Assembly: GCA_964507185.1 (NCBI GenBank)
Contig: CAZDOY010000009.1
Location: 25,125-89,124 of the forward strand
Origin: CAVRTJ01 sp964507185
GTDB lineage: Bacteria; Acidobacteriota; UBA4820; DSQY01
Length of the DNA stretch: 64,000 nt
Direction of reading: 5' to 3'
Shown piece by piece: positions 8,212 to 16,487 of the stretch; position 1 is the first letter of the stretch; every line of letters starts with the position of its first letter. The notes beneath the pieces are model-generated. The model did no database searches, had not been told where the DNA came from, and saw nothing but the letters and a program-made list of their open reading frames with translations. The position numbers were made by a program, and so were the translations under genes.

Positions 8212-9294
8212 TCAGCCCGCGTCCGCCACGTGAGCGTTGGGAAGGGCCTTGAGGCCGGAGTGCAGGAGGTCCTTGACGATCCCCAGGGTCTCGTTGGTCA
8301 TGGCGATGGAACGTTCGCCGCTCGCCTCGATGCCGCTCAAGGCCCGGATGGCGTCGACGTTTTCGGGGATGACGATGGACATGTTGTGCACCTGGTAGAA
8401 CATGTAGAGTTCGTTGCCGCACGTATCCAGGATGTCCTCCCAGACCACAACTTCCCACATGTCGCCGCGGGACCGCCCGAGGTCGTGAACGAGTTCCACG
8501 TTGCAGTTCAGCGCGGTAATGCCGTCGCTTGCGCGGACGAACGCCACGCGGGGGGTGTCCCGCAGGACTTCCAGGACCTCGTCCCTTGAGGCATCCCTCG
8601 GCATCTCGATCTGCCACGCGTGTGCGTGGCTGATGGACTGGGGCGTGAGCAGGGCCATGGTCGTGAGGTTGAGATCGGGAATTATGGTCTGGGCGTCGGG
8701 GGCCTGGTGGCTCGGCACGTGCAGTTCGGGTACGAGCGTGTTCATGATGCCGCTGGTGTGGCTGGCCCAGGGATCGACGGCCCGCCGGGCCAGCGTCCCC
8801 CACCCTTTCTTCACGAGGCCCGCTTTGTGGAGGGCCCCCAGCGTTCTCACGATGGAAGTGGTATTGCAGGACACGACCCTGGTGGAATCGCGGTTGAGAG
8901 CCGTTTCATAATTCGCCTGAGCCACAAAGGAGTGACCGGTGAGCGCGTGCTTCTCCGCTCCCTGGAAGATGGACTTGATACCCAGCGAGTCGTAGAGGAC
9001 CTTGTTCTTGGAGGCGATGGTCCGCGGCGTGCAGTCGACTATTACGTCTATCTTGGAGAGCAGATCGGGAAGGGTGCCCTGAACACCCACACCAGCCTCC
9101 CTCATGGTAGCCCTTGCATCCTCGGTCATTGCATAGACCGGGATGCCGTGGACTTCCGCCACCTGGATGCGGTAGTCTCCCACTACGTCGGAAACACCGA
9201 CCAGTTCCATGTCCGGCTGGAGCCTTACGGCATCGGCGACTCGTTTCCCGATGACTCCGTACCCGTTGACGGCCACGCGCACTTTGGGGTTCAT
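8212..9294 (-). CDS. Type II (archaeal-type) glyceraldehyde-3-phosphate dehydrogenase
   Basis: A 360-residue protein of the archaeal-type GAPDH family, which oxidises glyceraldehyde-3-phosphate to 1,3-bisphosphoglycerate with NAD(P). Visible marks are the N-terminal Rossmann motif NGYGVIGKRVADAV, DCTPRTIASKNK, and the catalytic Cys143 in VSCNTTSIVR. Bacterial GapA has a different SCTTNC-type site, so this is not the common enzyme. The ATG at 9294 is chosen because a GAGGAGGG lies just upstream; a frame extension to 9312 would place that ribosome site inside the coding region. A TATAAA hexamer lies about 200 bases upstream on the minus strand. The gene stands alone between the cupin and the anti-sigma gene. 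Confidence 0.92.
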   Translation of the reverse strand: MNPKVRVAVNGYGVIGKRVADAVRLQPDMELVGVSDVVGDYRIQVAEVHGIPVYAMTEDARATMREAGVGVQGTLPDLLSKIDVIVDCTPRTIASKNKVLYDSLGIKSIFQGAEKHALTGHSFVAQANYETALNRDSTRVVSCNTTSIVRTLGALHKAGLVKKGWGTLARRAVDPWASHTSGIMNTLVPELHVPSHQAPDAQTIIPDLNLTTMALLTPQSISHAHAWQIEMPRDASRDEVLEVLRDTPRVAFVRASDGITALNCNVELVHDLGRSRGDMWEVVVWEDILDTCGNELYMFYQVHNMSIVIPENVDAIRALSGIEASGERSIAMTNETLGIVKDLLHSGLKALPNAHVADAG

Positions 9295-9691
9295 TCCTGT
9301 GTCCCTCCTCAATCTGGAAAAGCTGACGAAAAAGGGAAAACCCCGGCGACCTCGGTGCAGCCGGAAGCTGCTAAGGTTCGCACCGCCGCGGATCCCTGCC
9401 TGACATCCTTCACGCGGCTTCCGTTCCCCGCGGGGGAGAACGCGCCCTGGAGCATTGCGAGACCATGGCGGACCGATCGAGGGCGGAAGACTCGCAATAA
9501 GGGCTGTTTATACCATATTTCGTGCCTGTTAGGCCATCCCGCCGGGATCCAGGATTCGAGCCATTCACCAATCGGGCCGGACGTCCAAACGCAATGACGC
9601 GCGGGGCCCCGGAGGGTGGAGAGCCCACGGATTCAGACGAGGACGGCCGGACGCCTTCGAAGGACTGCCGAAGAAGGCGGGAGGAACTGCG
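9295..9691. other. Intergenic region upstream of the GAPDH gene
   Basis: No gene seen. On the minus strand a TATAAA box lies near 9509-9514 and would give a leader of roughly 200 bases before the GAPDH start, but no good -35 hexamer accompanies it. The rest shows no recognised structure. Confidence 0.5.
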
Positions 9692-10213
9692 TCAGGCCTG
9701 CCAGGAAGGCATGAGCAGGCGCGTGCTCGCGATGGCGGCGACGAGAACTGTGAAGCCCGCCCCAAGCAAGAGGGCGAGGCCCATCGAGCTGTGGAGCAGA
9801 GGGGAGAAGGATCCAAAGAAACCGCCCACCGCATTCAGAACGGGGGCCGCGTAAGATTGGATGATCTCCCGAGCCTGGGCGGGCATGAGGCTCTTCAGAA
9901 CGGACGGCAGGCCGAAGAAAGCGGCCGCGGTCAGTCCCACGACGACCAGGGCGGTTACCACCGACTCGACCAGGACGCTCGTTGTGTCCCGCCAGAAAAG
10001 GAGGCCCATCCGGGCCTTCGCCAGCACATGCGCTCGCATGTCGACCGGGAGCCTCGCCTTCTCGGCCCAGGCCGGGGCGGATTCCAGCATGAGGGCAAGG
10101 CGCAGGGCCTCCCCGCATCCCGGACAGTCCGCCGCGTGGCGCACGAAGGCGGCCGGCGGGGGCGTGCCGGGTTCGGCCTCGTCCAGCATCTTCAGATAGT
10201 CGTCGCAGCTCAC
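9692..10213 (-). CDS. Zinc-finger anti-sigma factor (membrane)
   Basis: A 173-residue protein likely to bind and inhibit the adjacent ECF sigma factor. The N-terminal region has the anti-sigma zinc motif H26-x3-C30-x2-C33 (HAADCPGC). Two hydrophobic segments, about 79-102 and 143-167, would anchor it in the inner membrane with a short periplasmic loop, so it may sense envelope conditions. Its start overlaps the sigma gene by four bases, the normal arrangement for a sigma/anti-sigma pair. The overall sequence outside the zinc motif is not family-specific, so the assignment rests on the motif plus position. Confidence 0.82.
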   Translation of the reverse strand: MSCDDYLKMLDEAEPGTPPPAAFVRHAADCPGCGEALRLALMLESAPAWAEKARLPVDMRAHVLAKARMGLLFWRDTTSVLVESVVTALVVVGLTAAAFFGLPSVLKSLMPAQAREIIQSYAAPVLNAVGGFFGSFSPLLHSSMGLALLLGAGFTVLVAAIASTRLLMPSWQA

Positions 10214-10782
10214 AGGGCACCTCCGAGCTTAGATTGCAGCATCTGCTCCCGGAGGGTCTTACGCCCCCTGAACAGGTGCGTCTTGACGGTACCTTCCGGG
10301 ATCTCGAGGACCGTTCCGATTTCGGCCACGGAAAGCTCGTCCCAGTAGAAGAGATGCAGCACCTCCCTCGGAAGGGCGGGCAACGTCTCCATGGCCCGCT
10401 CGATGGCCTTTTTCAGCTGCGCGTCCTCCATCCGGGCGAGAGGCTGCCCGTCGCGGCCGGCATCCCCGCCGGCCACGATCTCGTCGCGGTCCGCAAGAGA
10501 CTCCATCGGCCTGTGGCTCCGCTTGTGGTCCAGGGCCGCGTTGTGGGCGATCCTGAAGATCCACGTCTTGAGGCTGCTCTCCGTCCGAAAGCGTCCGAGT
10601 CCCTTCAGCACTTTGATGAAGACCTCCTGGCAAATGTCCTCGGCCGCGTGCCTGTCGCCGGTCATGCGCCAGACCAACCCGAGTGCGTAGGGTTCGTAGT
10701 GGTCCATGATCCTGGCGAAGGCGGCCGCGTCACCGGCCTGGAACCGCTTGATCCACTGTTTTTCGTCTGGCAGCGGGTCCAT
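10210..10782 (-). CDS. ECF-family RNA polymerase sigma factor
   Basis: A 190-residue extracytoplasmic-function sigma factor. Region 2 covers about residues 20-90 (AEDICQEVFIKVLKGL, then SSLKTWIFRIAHNAALDHKR), and region 4 about 130-185 (LPREVLHLFYWDELSVAEIG, IPEGTVKTHLFRGRK). It directs polymerase to a small regulon. Its own promoter (10803-10829) has the same -35 and -10 as the one in front of the divergent gene at 10921, strong evidence for autoregulation. AAGGAAG precedes the ATG. The four-base overlap with the anti-sigma gene ties their expression together. Confidence 0.95.
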   Translation of the reverse strand: MDPLPDEKQWIKRFQAGDAAAFARIMDHYEPYALGLVWRMTGDRHAAEDICQEVFIKVLKGLGRFRTESSLKTWIFRIAHNAALDHKRSHRPMESLADRDEIVAGGDAGRDGQPLARMEDAQLKKAIERAMETLPALPREVLHLFYWDELSVAEIGTVLEIPEGTVKTHLFRGRKTLREQMLQSKLGGAL

Positions 10783-10802
10783 AAGCTTCCTTTCGCTCCC
10801 TT

Positions 10803-10829
10803 GGACGAGAGAAGTCTATCACCGGTTTC
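10803..10829 (-). promoter_or_regulatory. ECF-type promoter of the sigma gene
   Basis: On the minus strand GAAACC (10829-10824), a 16-base spacer and CGTCC (10807-10803) precede the sigma gene. The -35, spacer length, -10 and the following AAGGG are the same as in the divergent promoter at 10871-10897. The -10 lies 20 bases before the ATG, implying a very short leader. Confidence 0.75.
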
Positions 10830-10870
10830 AACGCGTGAGCCCCCGCGCCGGAGTGCTCCCTGCTACGGCT

Positions 10871-10897
10871 GAAACCGGAAGCGTCGGGACTACGTCC
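10871..10897 (+). promoter_or_regulatory. ECF-type promoter of the divergent membrane gene
   Basis: GAAACC (10871-10876), 16 bases, then CGTCC (10893-10897). Both elements are preceded and followed by identical bases in the opposite-strand copy (T before, GG after the -35; AAGGG after the -10), whereas the spacers differ. This is what selection by one sigma factor would leave. Confidence 0.75.
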
Positions 10898-10920
10898 AAG
10901 GGGGTGTAAGGAGGCCGATC

Positions 10921-11304
10921 ATGTATTGGATGCCCGTGCTCGCTACGCTTATCACGTTTTCATCCGCCGTGGCCATCGTGGCCATAGTACTCCTCGTTCA
11001 TTACCGAAAGGCGGTGCTCAGGAACAAGGAGCGCATGGCCGCCATCGAGAAGGGCATCGCCCTGCCCGACCTGGCCAGGGCGGACACCAAGGCCGCCGTC
11101 CACGAACACGGGGACGGTTCGCTGCGCACCGGACTCATCCTCCTCTTCACCGGCATCGGACTGACGGTTGCGCTGTACGTCAACGCCGGGGAGAACGGAG
11201 CGGTCTGGGGCGCCTTCGTGGGCTTCATAGGGCTGGGATACCTCGTCTACTGGCTCATCGCGGGGCGGAAACTGGAGAATCGCCTGACCGACACCGGCGA
11301 TTGA
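10921..11304 (+). CDS. Small membrane protein, likely ECF sigma target (DUF6249-like)
   Basis: A 127-residue protein with a hydrophobic N-terminal helix (about 5-27), a charged middle (RNKERMAAIEKGIALPD) and two more hydrophobic segments (about 71-90 and 94-112). The AxRNKERMAAIEKG pattern resembles small DUF6249-type membrane proteins often found beside ECF sigma genes; I assign that only tentatively. A strong AAGGAGG (10908-10914) supports the ATG at 10921. The gene is divergent from the sigma gene and carries the matching ECF-type promoter, so it is probably part of that regulon. A hairpin terminator follows at 11355. Confidence 0.75.
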   Translation: MYWMPVLATLITFSSAVAIVAIVLLVHYRKAVLRNKERMAAIEKGIALPDLARADTKAAVHEHGDGSLRTGLILLFTGIGLTVALYVNAGENGAVWGAFVGFIGLGYLVYWLIAGRKLENRLTDTGD

Positions 11305-11354
11305 AGGGCCTCACGGCCGGCCTCCCAGCGCCACCCATCCCGTCATCCGTCGAA

Positions 11355-11378
11355 CGCGGAGCCCCTCCGGGCTCCGCG
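11355..11378 (+). terminator. Rho-independent-like terminator before pyrK
   Basis: CGCGGAGCCC (11355-11364) and GGGCTCCGCG (11369-11378) form a perfect 10-bp stem with loop CTCC, followed by a T-rich CTTGTCTTT. It separates the ECF target gene from the pyr genes. Confidence 0.7.
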
Positions 11379-11433
11379 CTTGTCTTTCCCGCCCCGCGGT
11401 AATACAGGGTATACTGTGCCACCGGGAGGACGG

Positions 11434-12278
11434 ATGGGACTCAGAAGCTACCAGGTCATGGACATAGAGCGGCGCGGACCCTACGCCACCCTCACCGTCG
11501 GGGGCGAGGTGGCGCCCTCCGAACCCGGGCAGTTTTACATGCTCCGGGGCGACTGGGGCGCGGACCCGCTCCTGGGCCGGCCTCTCTCCATCCTGGGTGA
11601 GAACCCGTCCGAAGGGACGATCCGGTTCCNNNNNNNNNNNNNNNNNNNNNNNNNNNNNNNNNNNNNNNNNNNNNNNNNNNNNNNNNNNNNNNNNNNNNNN
11701 NNNNNNNNNNNNNNNNNNNNNNNNNNNNNCTCCTGTACGAACTGGAGCCCGGGCAGAAGGTTTTCGGTCTAGGCCCCCTGGGGCGGCCCTTCCCCCGCGT
11801 CGTCGAAGGCGAAGGACGAAGGGTGCTCGTGGGTGGCGGCGTCGGCGTCCCTCCCATGGTGTACCTCGCGGGGAAGCTCAAGGAAGAAAGCCTCGCCTTC
11901 ACCTTCCTTCAGGGCGCTCGCACCGAGCGGGACCTCGTCCTCCTGGAGGACCTCGAGGCCATGGAGGTCGAACCCGTCCTCGCGACGGAAGACGGGAGCC
12001 GGGGACGGCGAGGTCTCGTCACCGAACCGATGAAAGATCTGATCGAACGCGGCGCGGACGCGGTCTACGCCTGCGGTCCGGAAGGCATGCTCAAGGCCGT
12101 CGCGGATCTCTGTCGCGGCAAGGTGGCCTGCCACATGAGCCTGGAGGCGAGGATGGGGTGCGGGTACGGCGTGTGCCTGGGGTGCGTGGTTCCCGTTCAA
12201 CGGGACGGGCATCGCGTCTACGAACGGGTCTGCAAGGAAGGTCCCGTCTTCGATGGGGAGGCCGTGCTGTGGACGTAG
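11434..12278 (+). CDS. pyrK: Dihydroorotate dehydrogenase electron-transfer subunit (interrupted by N gap)
   Basis: PyrK passes electrons from the PyrD flavin to NAD+ through FAD and a [2Fe-2S] cluster in type 1B dihydroorotate dehydrogenase. The first part has the FAD-binding LLGRPLSI segment. After the gap the frame resumes with VLVGGGVGVPPM (NAD site), CGPEGMLKAV and the cluster ligands CGYGVCLGC plus a later VCKEG cysteine. GGGAGGA at 11424-11430 sets the ATG at 11434. The two parts are in different frames across the 100 N, which shows only that the N count is arbitrary. It overlaps pyrD by ten bases. Confidence 0.9.
11630..11729. other. Assembly gap of 100 N
   Basis: Exactly 100 unknown bases inside pyrK, the usual placeholder for a gap of unknown length. 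Open frames running through it are artefacts. Confidence 0.99.
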
Positions 12279-13210
12279 ACCTCTCGGTCGCCATCGGACA
12301 GGTCAGGCTCAAGAACCCCGTCATGCTGGCCTCGGGCTGCTGCGGATACGGCATCGACATGGAGCCCTACCTGGACCTCGACCGCGTGGGCGGCGTCTGC
12401 CTGAAGGGGTTGTCGGTCGCGGGCAGCGAGGGCAACGCTCCGCCCCGCATCTGGGAAACGCGGGGCGGGATGATCAACGCCATCGGGCTTCAAAATGTGG
12501 GCACCAGGGCTTTTCGCGAGGAAAAGGCCCCCGCCCTGAGGCGTTATAACACCGCTTTCGTGGCCAACTTTTACGGGCACAGTGTAGAGGAGTACGTCGA
12601 AGCGGCCCGTGCGCTCGACGAGGAACCGGTGCTCGCCGCCCTGGAAATGAACATTTCCTGTCCGAACATACAGGCGGGCGGGATCCAGTTCGGCACAGAC
12701 CCCGAATCCGTTTTCAGGGTCACCGACGCATGCCGAAAGGTCACGAACAAGCCGCTGTGGGTCAAGCTCAGCCCGAACGCCTCGGACGTGACGGCCACCG
12801 CAAAAGCCGCTCAGGACGCCGGAGCCGACGCACTCACCTGCATCAACACCATGCCGGCCATGGCGATCGACGTGGAGAGCCGGACCTTCCGGATCAGCAA
12901 CAAGGTGGGCGGACTCTCCGGTCCCGCCCTCAAACCCATCGCCGTGCGCATTGTCCACCAGGTCAGCAGGGCCGTCCGGATTCCCGTCGTCGGGATCGGC
13001 GGCGTGGCCACGGCGGCCGACGCGCTGGAGTTCATACTGGCCGGCGCGAAGGCGGTGCAGGTGGGCACGGCGCTCTTCAACGACCCGCAGTGCCCTTACG
13101 CCATCGTCGAAGGGATCGAAGACTACTGCCGACGGCACGGGTTCGGCGGCGTCGAGTCCCTGGTGGGGCAGGTGAAGGACGTGGGCCCTCTCCCGGGTTG
13201 CCACGAATAG
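12269..13210 (+). CDS. pyrD: Dihydroorotate dehydrogenase class 1B, catalytic subunit
   Basis: A 313-residue FMN enzyme that oxidises dihydroorotate to orotate in pyrimidine synthesis. The catalytic base is Cys131 in NISCPN, which marks class 1 rather than the quinone-linked class 2 (Ser). GLQNVG, CINTM and the C-terminal PVVGIGGV phosphate loop are present. The start is a GTG at 12269 inside the end of pyrK, with GGGGAGG at about 12255-12261; the overlap fits the PyrK2-PyrD2 complex. Translation continues toward pyrF nine bases later. Confidence 0.95.
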   Translation: MDVDLSVAIGQVRLKNPVMLASGCCGYGIDMEPYLDLDRVGGVCLKGLSVAGSEGNAPPRIWETRGGMINAIGLQNVGTRAFREEKAPALRRYNTAFVANFYGHSVEEYVEAARALDEEPVLAALEMNISCPNIQAGGIQFGTDPESVFRVTDACRKVTNKPLWVKLSPNASDVTATAKAAQDAGADALTCINTMPAMAIDVESRTFRISNKVGGLSGPALKPIAVRIVHQVSRAVRIPVVGIGGVATAADALEFILAGAKAVQVGTALFNDPQCPYAIVEGIEDYCRRHGFGGVESLVGQVKDVGPLPGCHE

Positions 13211-13219
13211 AGGACGAAC

Positions 13220-13924
13220 ATGACCGAACTGATCATCGCCGCCGACGTCAGCGAGGAAGCGAAACTGGGCCGCCTCATGGTGGCTCTGCAGGACCAGCCC
13301 GTGTGGCTCAAGGTGGGCCTGGAGGCGCTGTCGGCCTTCGGCCTGGACCTCGTGCGCCGCATACGCGCCGAAGGGTTCAAGGTCTTCGCGGACGTGAAGT
13401 TCCACGACATCCCCAACACCGTCGGCGCCGCCTCGAAGGTGCTGGCGGCCACGGGCGCAAACCTCTTCAACGTGCATTGCTCCGGCGGAAGGACCATGTG
13501 CGAGGCGGCCCGGAAGCAGTCCGAGGCATCCGCCGCCGCGCTCGGGCTGCCTCGTCCGAAGGTCATCGGCGTCACCGTTCTCACAAGCCTTGGCCCCGAA
13601 GACCTCGCGGCCATTGGGATGACGGGAACACCGGCGGACATGGCGGTTCGCCTGGCGAGGGTGGGACGGGAAGGGGGGCTGGACGGCGTCGTGTGCTCCG
13701 TCCATGAGGCGGCGGCGATCAAGGCGGCGTGCGGAGCGGACTTCCTTACGGTCTGCCCGGGCATAAGGCCTGCGGGCTCAGGCGCCCAGGACCAGAAGCG
13801 AGTCGCAACGCCGGCCGACGCGGTCCGGGCGGGCGCCGACTACATCGTCGTGGGCCGTCCCGTAACCGGTGCGGACGACCCCGCCGCCGCCTGCCGGACC
13901 ATCCTCGAGGAACTGGGCCGCTGA
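13220..13924 (+). CDS. pyrF: Orotidine-5'-phosphate decarboxylase
   Basis: A 234-residue PyrF, the last step of UMP synthesis. The catalytic motif DVKFHDIPNT gives Asp58, Lys60 and Asp63. The phosphate-binding end (GIRP, then YIVVGRPVTGADDP) is intact. It follows pyrD by nine bases in a pyrK-pyrD-pyrF operon. Other pyr genes (pyrB, pyrC, carAB, pyrE) are not in the window. Confidence 0.96.
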   Translation: MTELIIAADVSEEAKLGRLMVALQDQPVWLKVGLEALSAFGLDLVRRIRAEGFKVFADVKFHDIPNTVGAASKVLAATGANLFNVHCSGGRTMCEAARKQSEASAAALGLPRPKVIGVTVLTSLGPEDLAAIGMTGTPADMAVRLARVGREGGLDGVVCSVHEAAAIKAACGADFLTVCPGIRPAGSGAQDQKRVATPADAVRAGADYIVVGRPVTGADDPAAACRTILEELGR

Positions 13925-14090
13925 AAGCCGCCACCCTCCGCTGCCGGGCAGGAATAAACGGGGGTGCTCTCCGGTTGGATTCGATCTTCAGTGCGCAATG
14001 CGATCCAGGCCGGAAAGGACGGGGTAAGAGGATCCGGCCCCGAGGGCTACGGGCGCCGACGGAAAACTTGTCATACGGGAGTATATCGAC

Positions 14091-15074
14091 GTGACCTTGC
14101 TGAAAGAACTCAAGACCCGATATTACGTGCCCTCTCCGGAGGACTCCCTGGGCGCCCGCGCCTGGAAGTCCGCCACGCGGCGCAGGGCCCCGGATTTCCC
14201 CCGCACGGTTCAGATTCAAACCCAGACCGGATGCAATGCCGCCTGCATCTTCTGCCCGTACCCGGTCACCGTGAACAGCCAGCCCAAGGGGTTCATGAAG
14301 AAGGAACTGTTCGAGCGGGTGATCGACGAGATCGCCGATCACGGCGTCCGCCGCATTTCGCCCTACCTCATGAACGAGCCCTTCCTCGATCCCGGAATCA
14401 TCGAAAAGCTCGGCTACATCAAGAAAAAGATCCCCGATGCCCGGCTCGTGCTCACGTCCAACGGTTCCAGGCTATCGCCGAAGATCGTGGACGACCTCAT
14501 CGAGGCCGACGTGCTCCACGCCCTCTACATCTCCTTCCAGGGCGTGGAAAAGGAGGGATACGAGGCCACCATGCGGGGAAGCATGGTCTTTGAAAAGACC
14601 ATGGAGAACGTCCTCCATCTCATAGACAGGTGGAAAGCGGCCGGTGGACGCGACCGGTTCAAGATCGTGGTGACGATGGTCGCGACGAACAAGATCGATC
14701 CGGAGAAGGCCGTGGCCTTCTGGAAAGAGCGCGGCGTCGAGAGCAAGTGGACGCCGCTTGAAAACCGCGGAGGGAACATAGCCATAGCCGGGGACCTGGC
14801 GCCCCAGGCCAAGCCCATGAAGCGCTTTGCGACCTGTACGCGGCTCTTCAAACAGGCCTACATCATGTTCAACGGCGACATGGTCCTGTGCTGCACCGAC
14901 TACACCCGCGAGGTCGTCCTGGGCAACATCACCGATTCCTCCATTTCAGCGGTCTGGAACTCCAAAAAGGCCCTCAACATCCGCAGGCTCTATTCCGAAG
15001 GCTACATGGACAAGATCCCCCTCTGCCGGACCTGCGAAATCAGCGACACAACGGGTGAAGAAGAGTTCGAGTAA
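14091..15074 (+). CDS. Radical SAM protein with SPASM-like C-terminus
   Basis: A 327-residue radical SAM enzyme. The 4Fe-4S/SAM motif C48-x3-C52-x2-C55 (CNAACIFC) is intact, followed by LMNEPFLDP and the usual strand pattern. The C-terminal third has a Cys-rich part (ATCTRLF, LCCTDY, LCRTCE) like SPASM/twitch auxiliary-cluster domains of peptide- or cofactor-modifying enzymes. No precursor peptide or partner is visible nearby, so the substrate is unknown. It starts at GTG 14091 with GGGAG about 9 bases upstream and lies 166 bases after pyrF on the same strand. Confidence 0.88.
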   Translation: MTLLKELKTRYYVPSPEDSLGARAWKSATRRRAPDFPRTVQIQTQTGCNAACIFCPYPVTVNSQPKGFMKKELFERVIDEIADHGVRRISPYLMNEPFLDPGIIEKLGYIKKKIPDARLVLTSNGSRLSPKIVDDLIEADVLHALYISFQGVEKEGYEATMRGSMVFEKTMENVLHLIDRWKAAGGRDRFKIVVTMVATNKIDPEKAVAFWKERGVESKWTPLENRGGNIAIAGDLAPQAKPMKRFATCTRLFKQAYIMFNGDMVLCCTDYTREVVLGNITDSSISAVWNSKKALNIRRLYSEGYMDKIPLCRTCEISDTTGEEEFE

Positions 15075-15452
15075 ACCGGGTCCCCCGGCATCGCCCCCTG
15101 CCTTTCTTGCGGTGCTCTCTCCCAGAAAGCGGTACTGCTGTCCCGCCTTGCCTCGTTCCGGGTATCTCCAGATCCGCCTCGTAACCTTACGGTAACATCC
15201 GGAATCACCGTTTCGAGTCACGCGGCTCAAGGACAAGCGCCGGACAGACCTCATCCCCCGGTCCGAGTCATCTGGATTTTCTCTATATTCTTGCACGCCT
15301 TTTTCATACGCCCTGCGGCATCTCCCCGCTGGCGCTGATCATTGGCCTGCATCTTGCTCTTCAAGGTCACGTGAATGAGGGCCGGTGAGCACGATGAGCC
15401 GAACACACGACGGAGAAGGCTTTCGGAGAGACCCGGTCCGGGAGAGTCGGAT
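15075..15452. other. Intergenic region between two radical SAM genes
   Basis: No gene or RNA was recognised. A short open frame extends the next gene upstream to 15375, but it lacks similarity and the better ribosome site lies at 15440. A TATATT near 15283-15288 is a possible -10 without a clear -35. Confidence 0.5.
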
Positions 15453-16391
15453 ATGATTGTTTATGGTCCAGTCCAGTCCAGGCGCCTGGGCATCTCGCTG
15501 GGCATCGATAACCTCCGTGAAGCCCGTTGCCCTTACGCATGTTCCCACTGCCGATCGGGCAGAATTCTTGACCTGGACATCGAGCGACAGCACTTCTTCG
15601 ATCCCGGAGAGATCGTAGGCGCCGTGGGGCGCGCCCTCGAAAATCTCCAGGATGGCGCCGATTCCGTCGACTACCTCACCTTCTACCCCAAGGGGGAGGC
15701 CACGCTGGACGTCAATCTTGGAAAGATGATCAGGGCGCTCAAGCGCATGGGCAAGAAAGTCGCGGTTTTTACAAACTGCGCGATCCTATGGAAACCAGGT
15801 GTCAGAGAAGACCTGTTCGACGCAGACTGGGTCAGCCTCCAGACGGATACGACCCGCCTGGATACGTGGCTCAAAATCAACAGGCCGCACCCCAGCCTCC
15901 ACCTGGCACGCATTCTCGAAGGCATGCTCGAATTCTCGAAATCATACGGCGGAGGACTCGTCACGGAGACGTTCCTCTTTAAAGACGTCAACGACGGCCC
16001 CGGGCAATCGGAGGAACTGGGGAGGTTCCTCTCGAGGTTGAACCCGGCGAAGGCCTATTTTAATTTTCCAAACCGACCGCCCAGCGAGATCTGGATACGA
16101 CCTCCGAGCGAACCCGATCTGACGCGAATTTACCAGACGTGGAGCCGGATGCTGGACCAGGTCGAAATTCTCCTGCCGAGCCACGATGGCCCCGACGCGG
16201 ACGTTGGACGTGCGGAGAAGGCAATCCTCGAGGCGGCCTCTCACCGTCCGCTTTCTGAGGCGGAGCTCAGGAGCATCCTGTCGCGGTCGGGCGGCGACGT
16301 CCACATCGTCGATGAGTTGCTGAAAAACGACAGGCTCATCAGGACGGAAGTCGACGGTTCGCCGTTCTATCTCCGCAAGCTCTGGTCCTGA
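15453..16391 (+). CDS. Radical SAM protein, COG0731-like
   Basis: A 312-residue radical SAM protein opening with IVYGPVQSRRLGISLGI, the signature of the COG0731 group of Fe-S oxidoreductases (GPVPSRRLG). The cluster motif is C26-x3-C30-x2-C33 (CPYACSHC). The core is followed by a region from about residue 220 (LTRIYQTWS) and a C-terminal winged-helix-like end (LSEAELRSILSRSGGDVHIVDELL). The group's substrates are poorly known. The ATG at 15453 is preferred over an upstream extension because of GGGAGAG at 15440-15446 and because family members begin just before YGPV. It converges on lon. Confidence 0.88.
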   Translation: MIVYGPVQSRRLGISLGIDNLREARCPYACSHCRSGRILDLDIERQHFFDPGEIVGAVGRALENLQDGADSVDYLTFYPKGEATLDVNLGKMIRALKRMGKKVAVFTNCAILWKPGVREDLFDADWVSLQTDTTRLDTWLKINRPHPSLHLARILEGMLEFSKSYGGGLVTETFLFKDVNDGPGQSEELGRFLSRLNPAKAYFNFPNRPPSEIWIRPPSEPDLTRIYQTWSRMLDQVEILLPSHDGPDADVGRAEKAILEAASHRPLSEAELRSILSRSGGDVHIVDELLKNDRLIRTEVDGSPFYLRKLWS

Positions 16392-16409
16392 GAGGTCCTC
16401 AGGCCATTT
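16383..16409 (+). terminator. Hairpin at the stop of the radical SAM gene
   Basis: TGG-(T)-CCTGAG and CTCAGG-CCA pair around AGGTC, with one bulged T, and are followed by TTT. The hairpin includes the stop codon (16389-16391). The U-tract is short, so termination is plausible, not certain. Confidence 0.5.
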
Positions 16410-16487
16410 CGTGCAAAGCCTGCCTGCTCCCTCCGTCGCTCCGCCGCGTCATAAAAACGGCCGGCGCCAGAAGAAAAACCGCCGACG

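Noticed and set aside
9541..9580. GGCTCGAATCC on the minus strand resembling a tRNA T-arm
   Set aside because: No acceptor, D or anticodon stem could be placed around it.
11597..12268. Long frame running through the N gap into pyrD
   Set aside because: It exists only because N codons are treated as open; the correct frame upstream of pyrD is pyrK.
12218..13705. 495-residue open frame opposite pyrD-pyrF
   Set aside because: Antisense to two enzymes with catalytic motifs; no family similarity.
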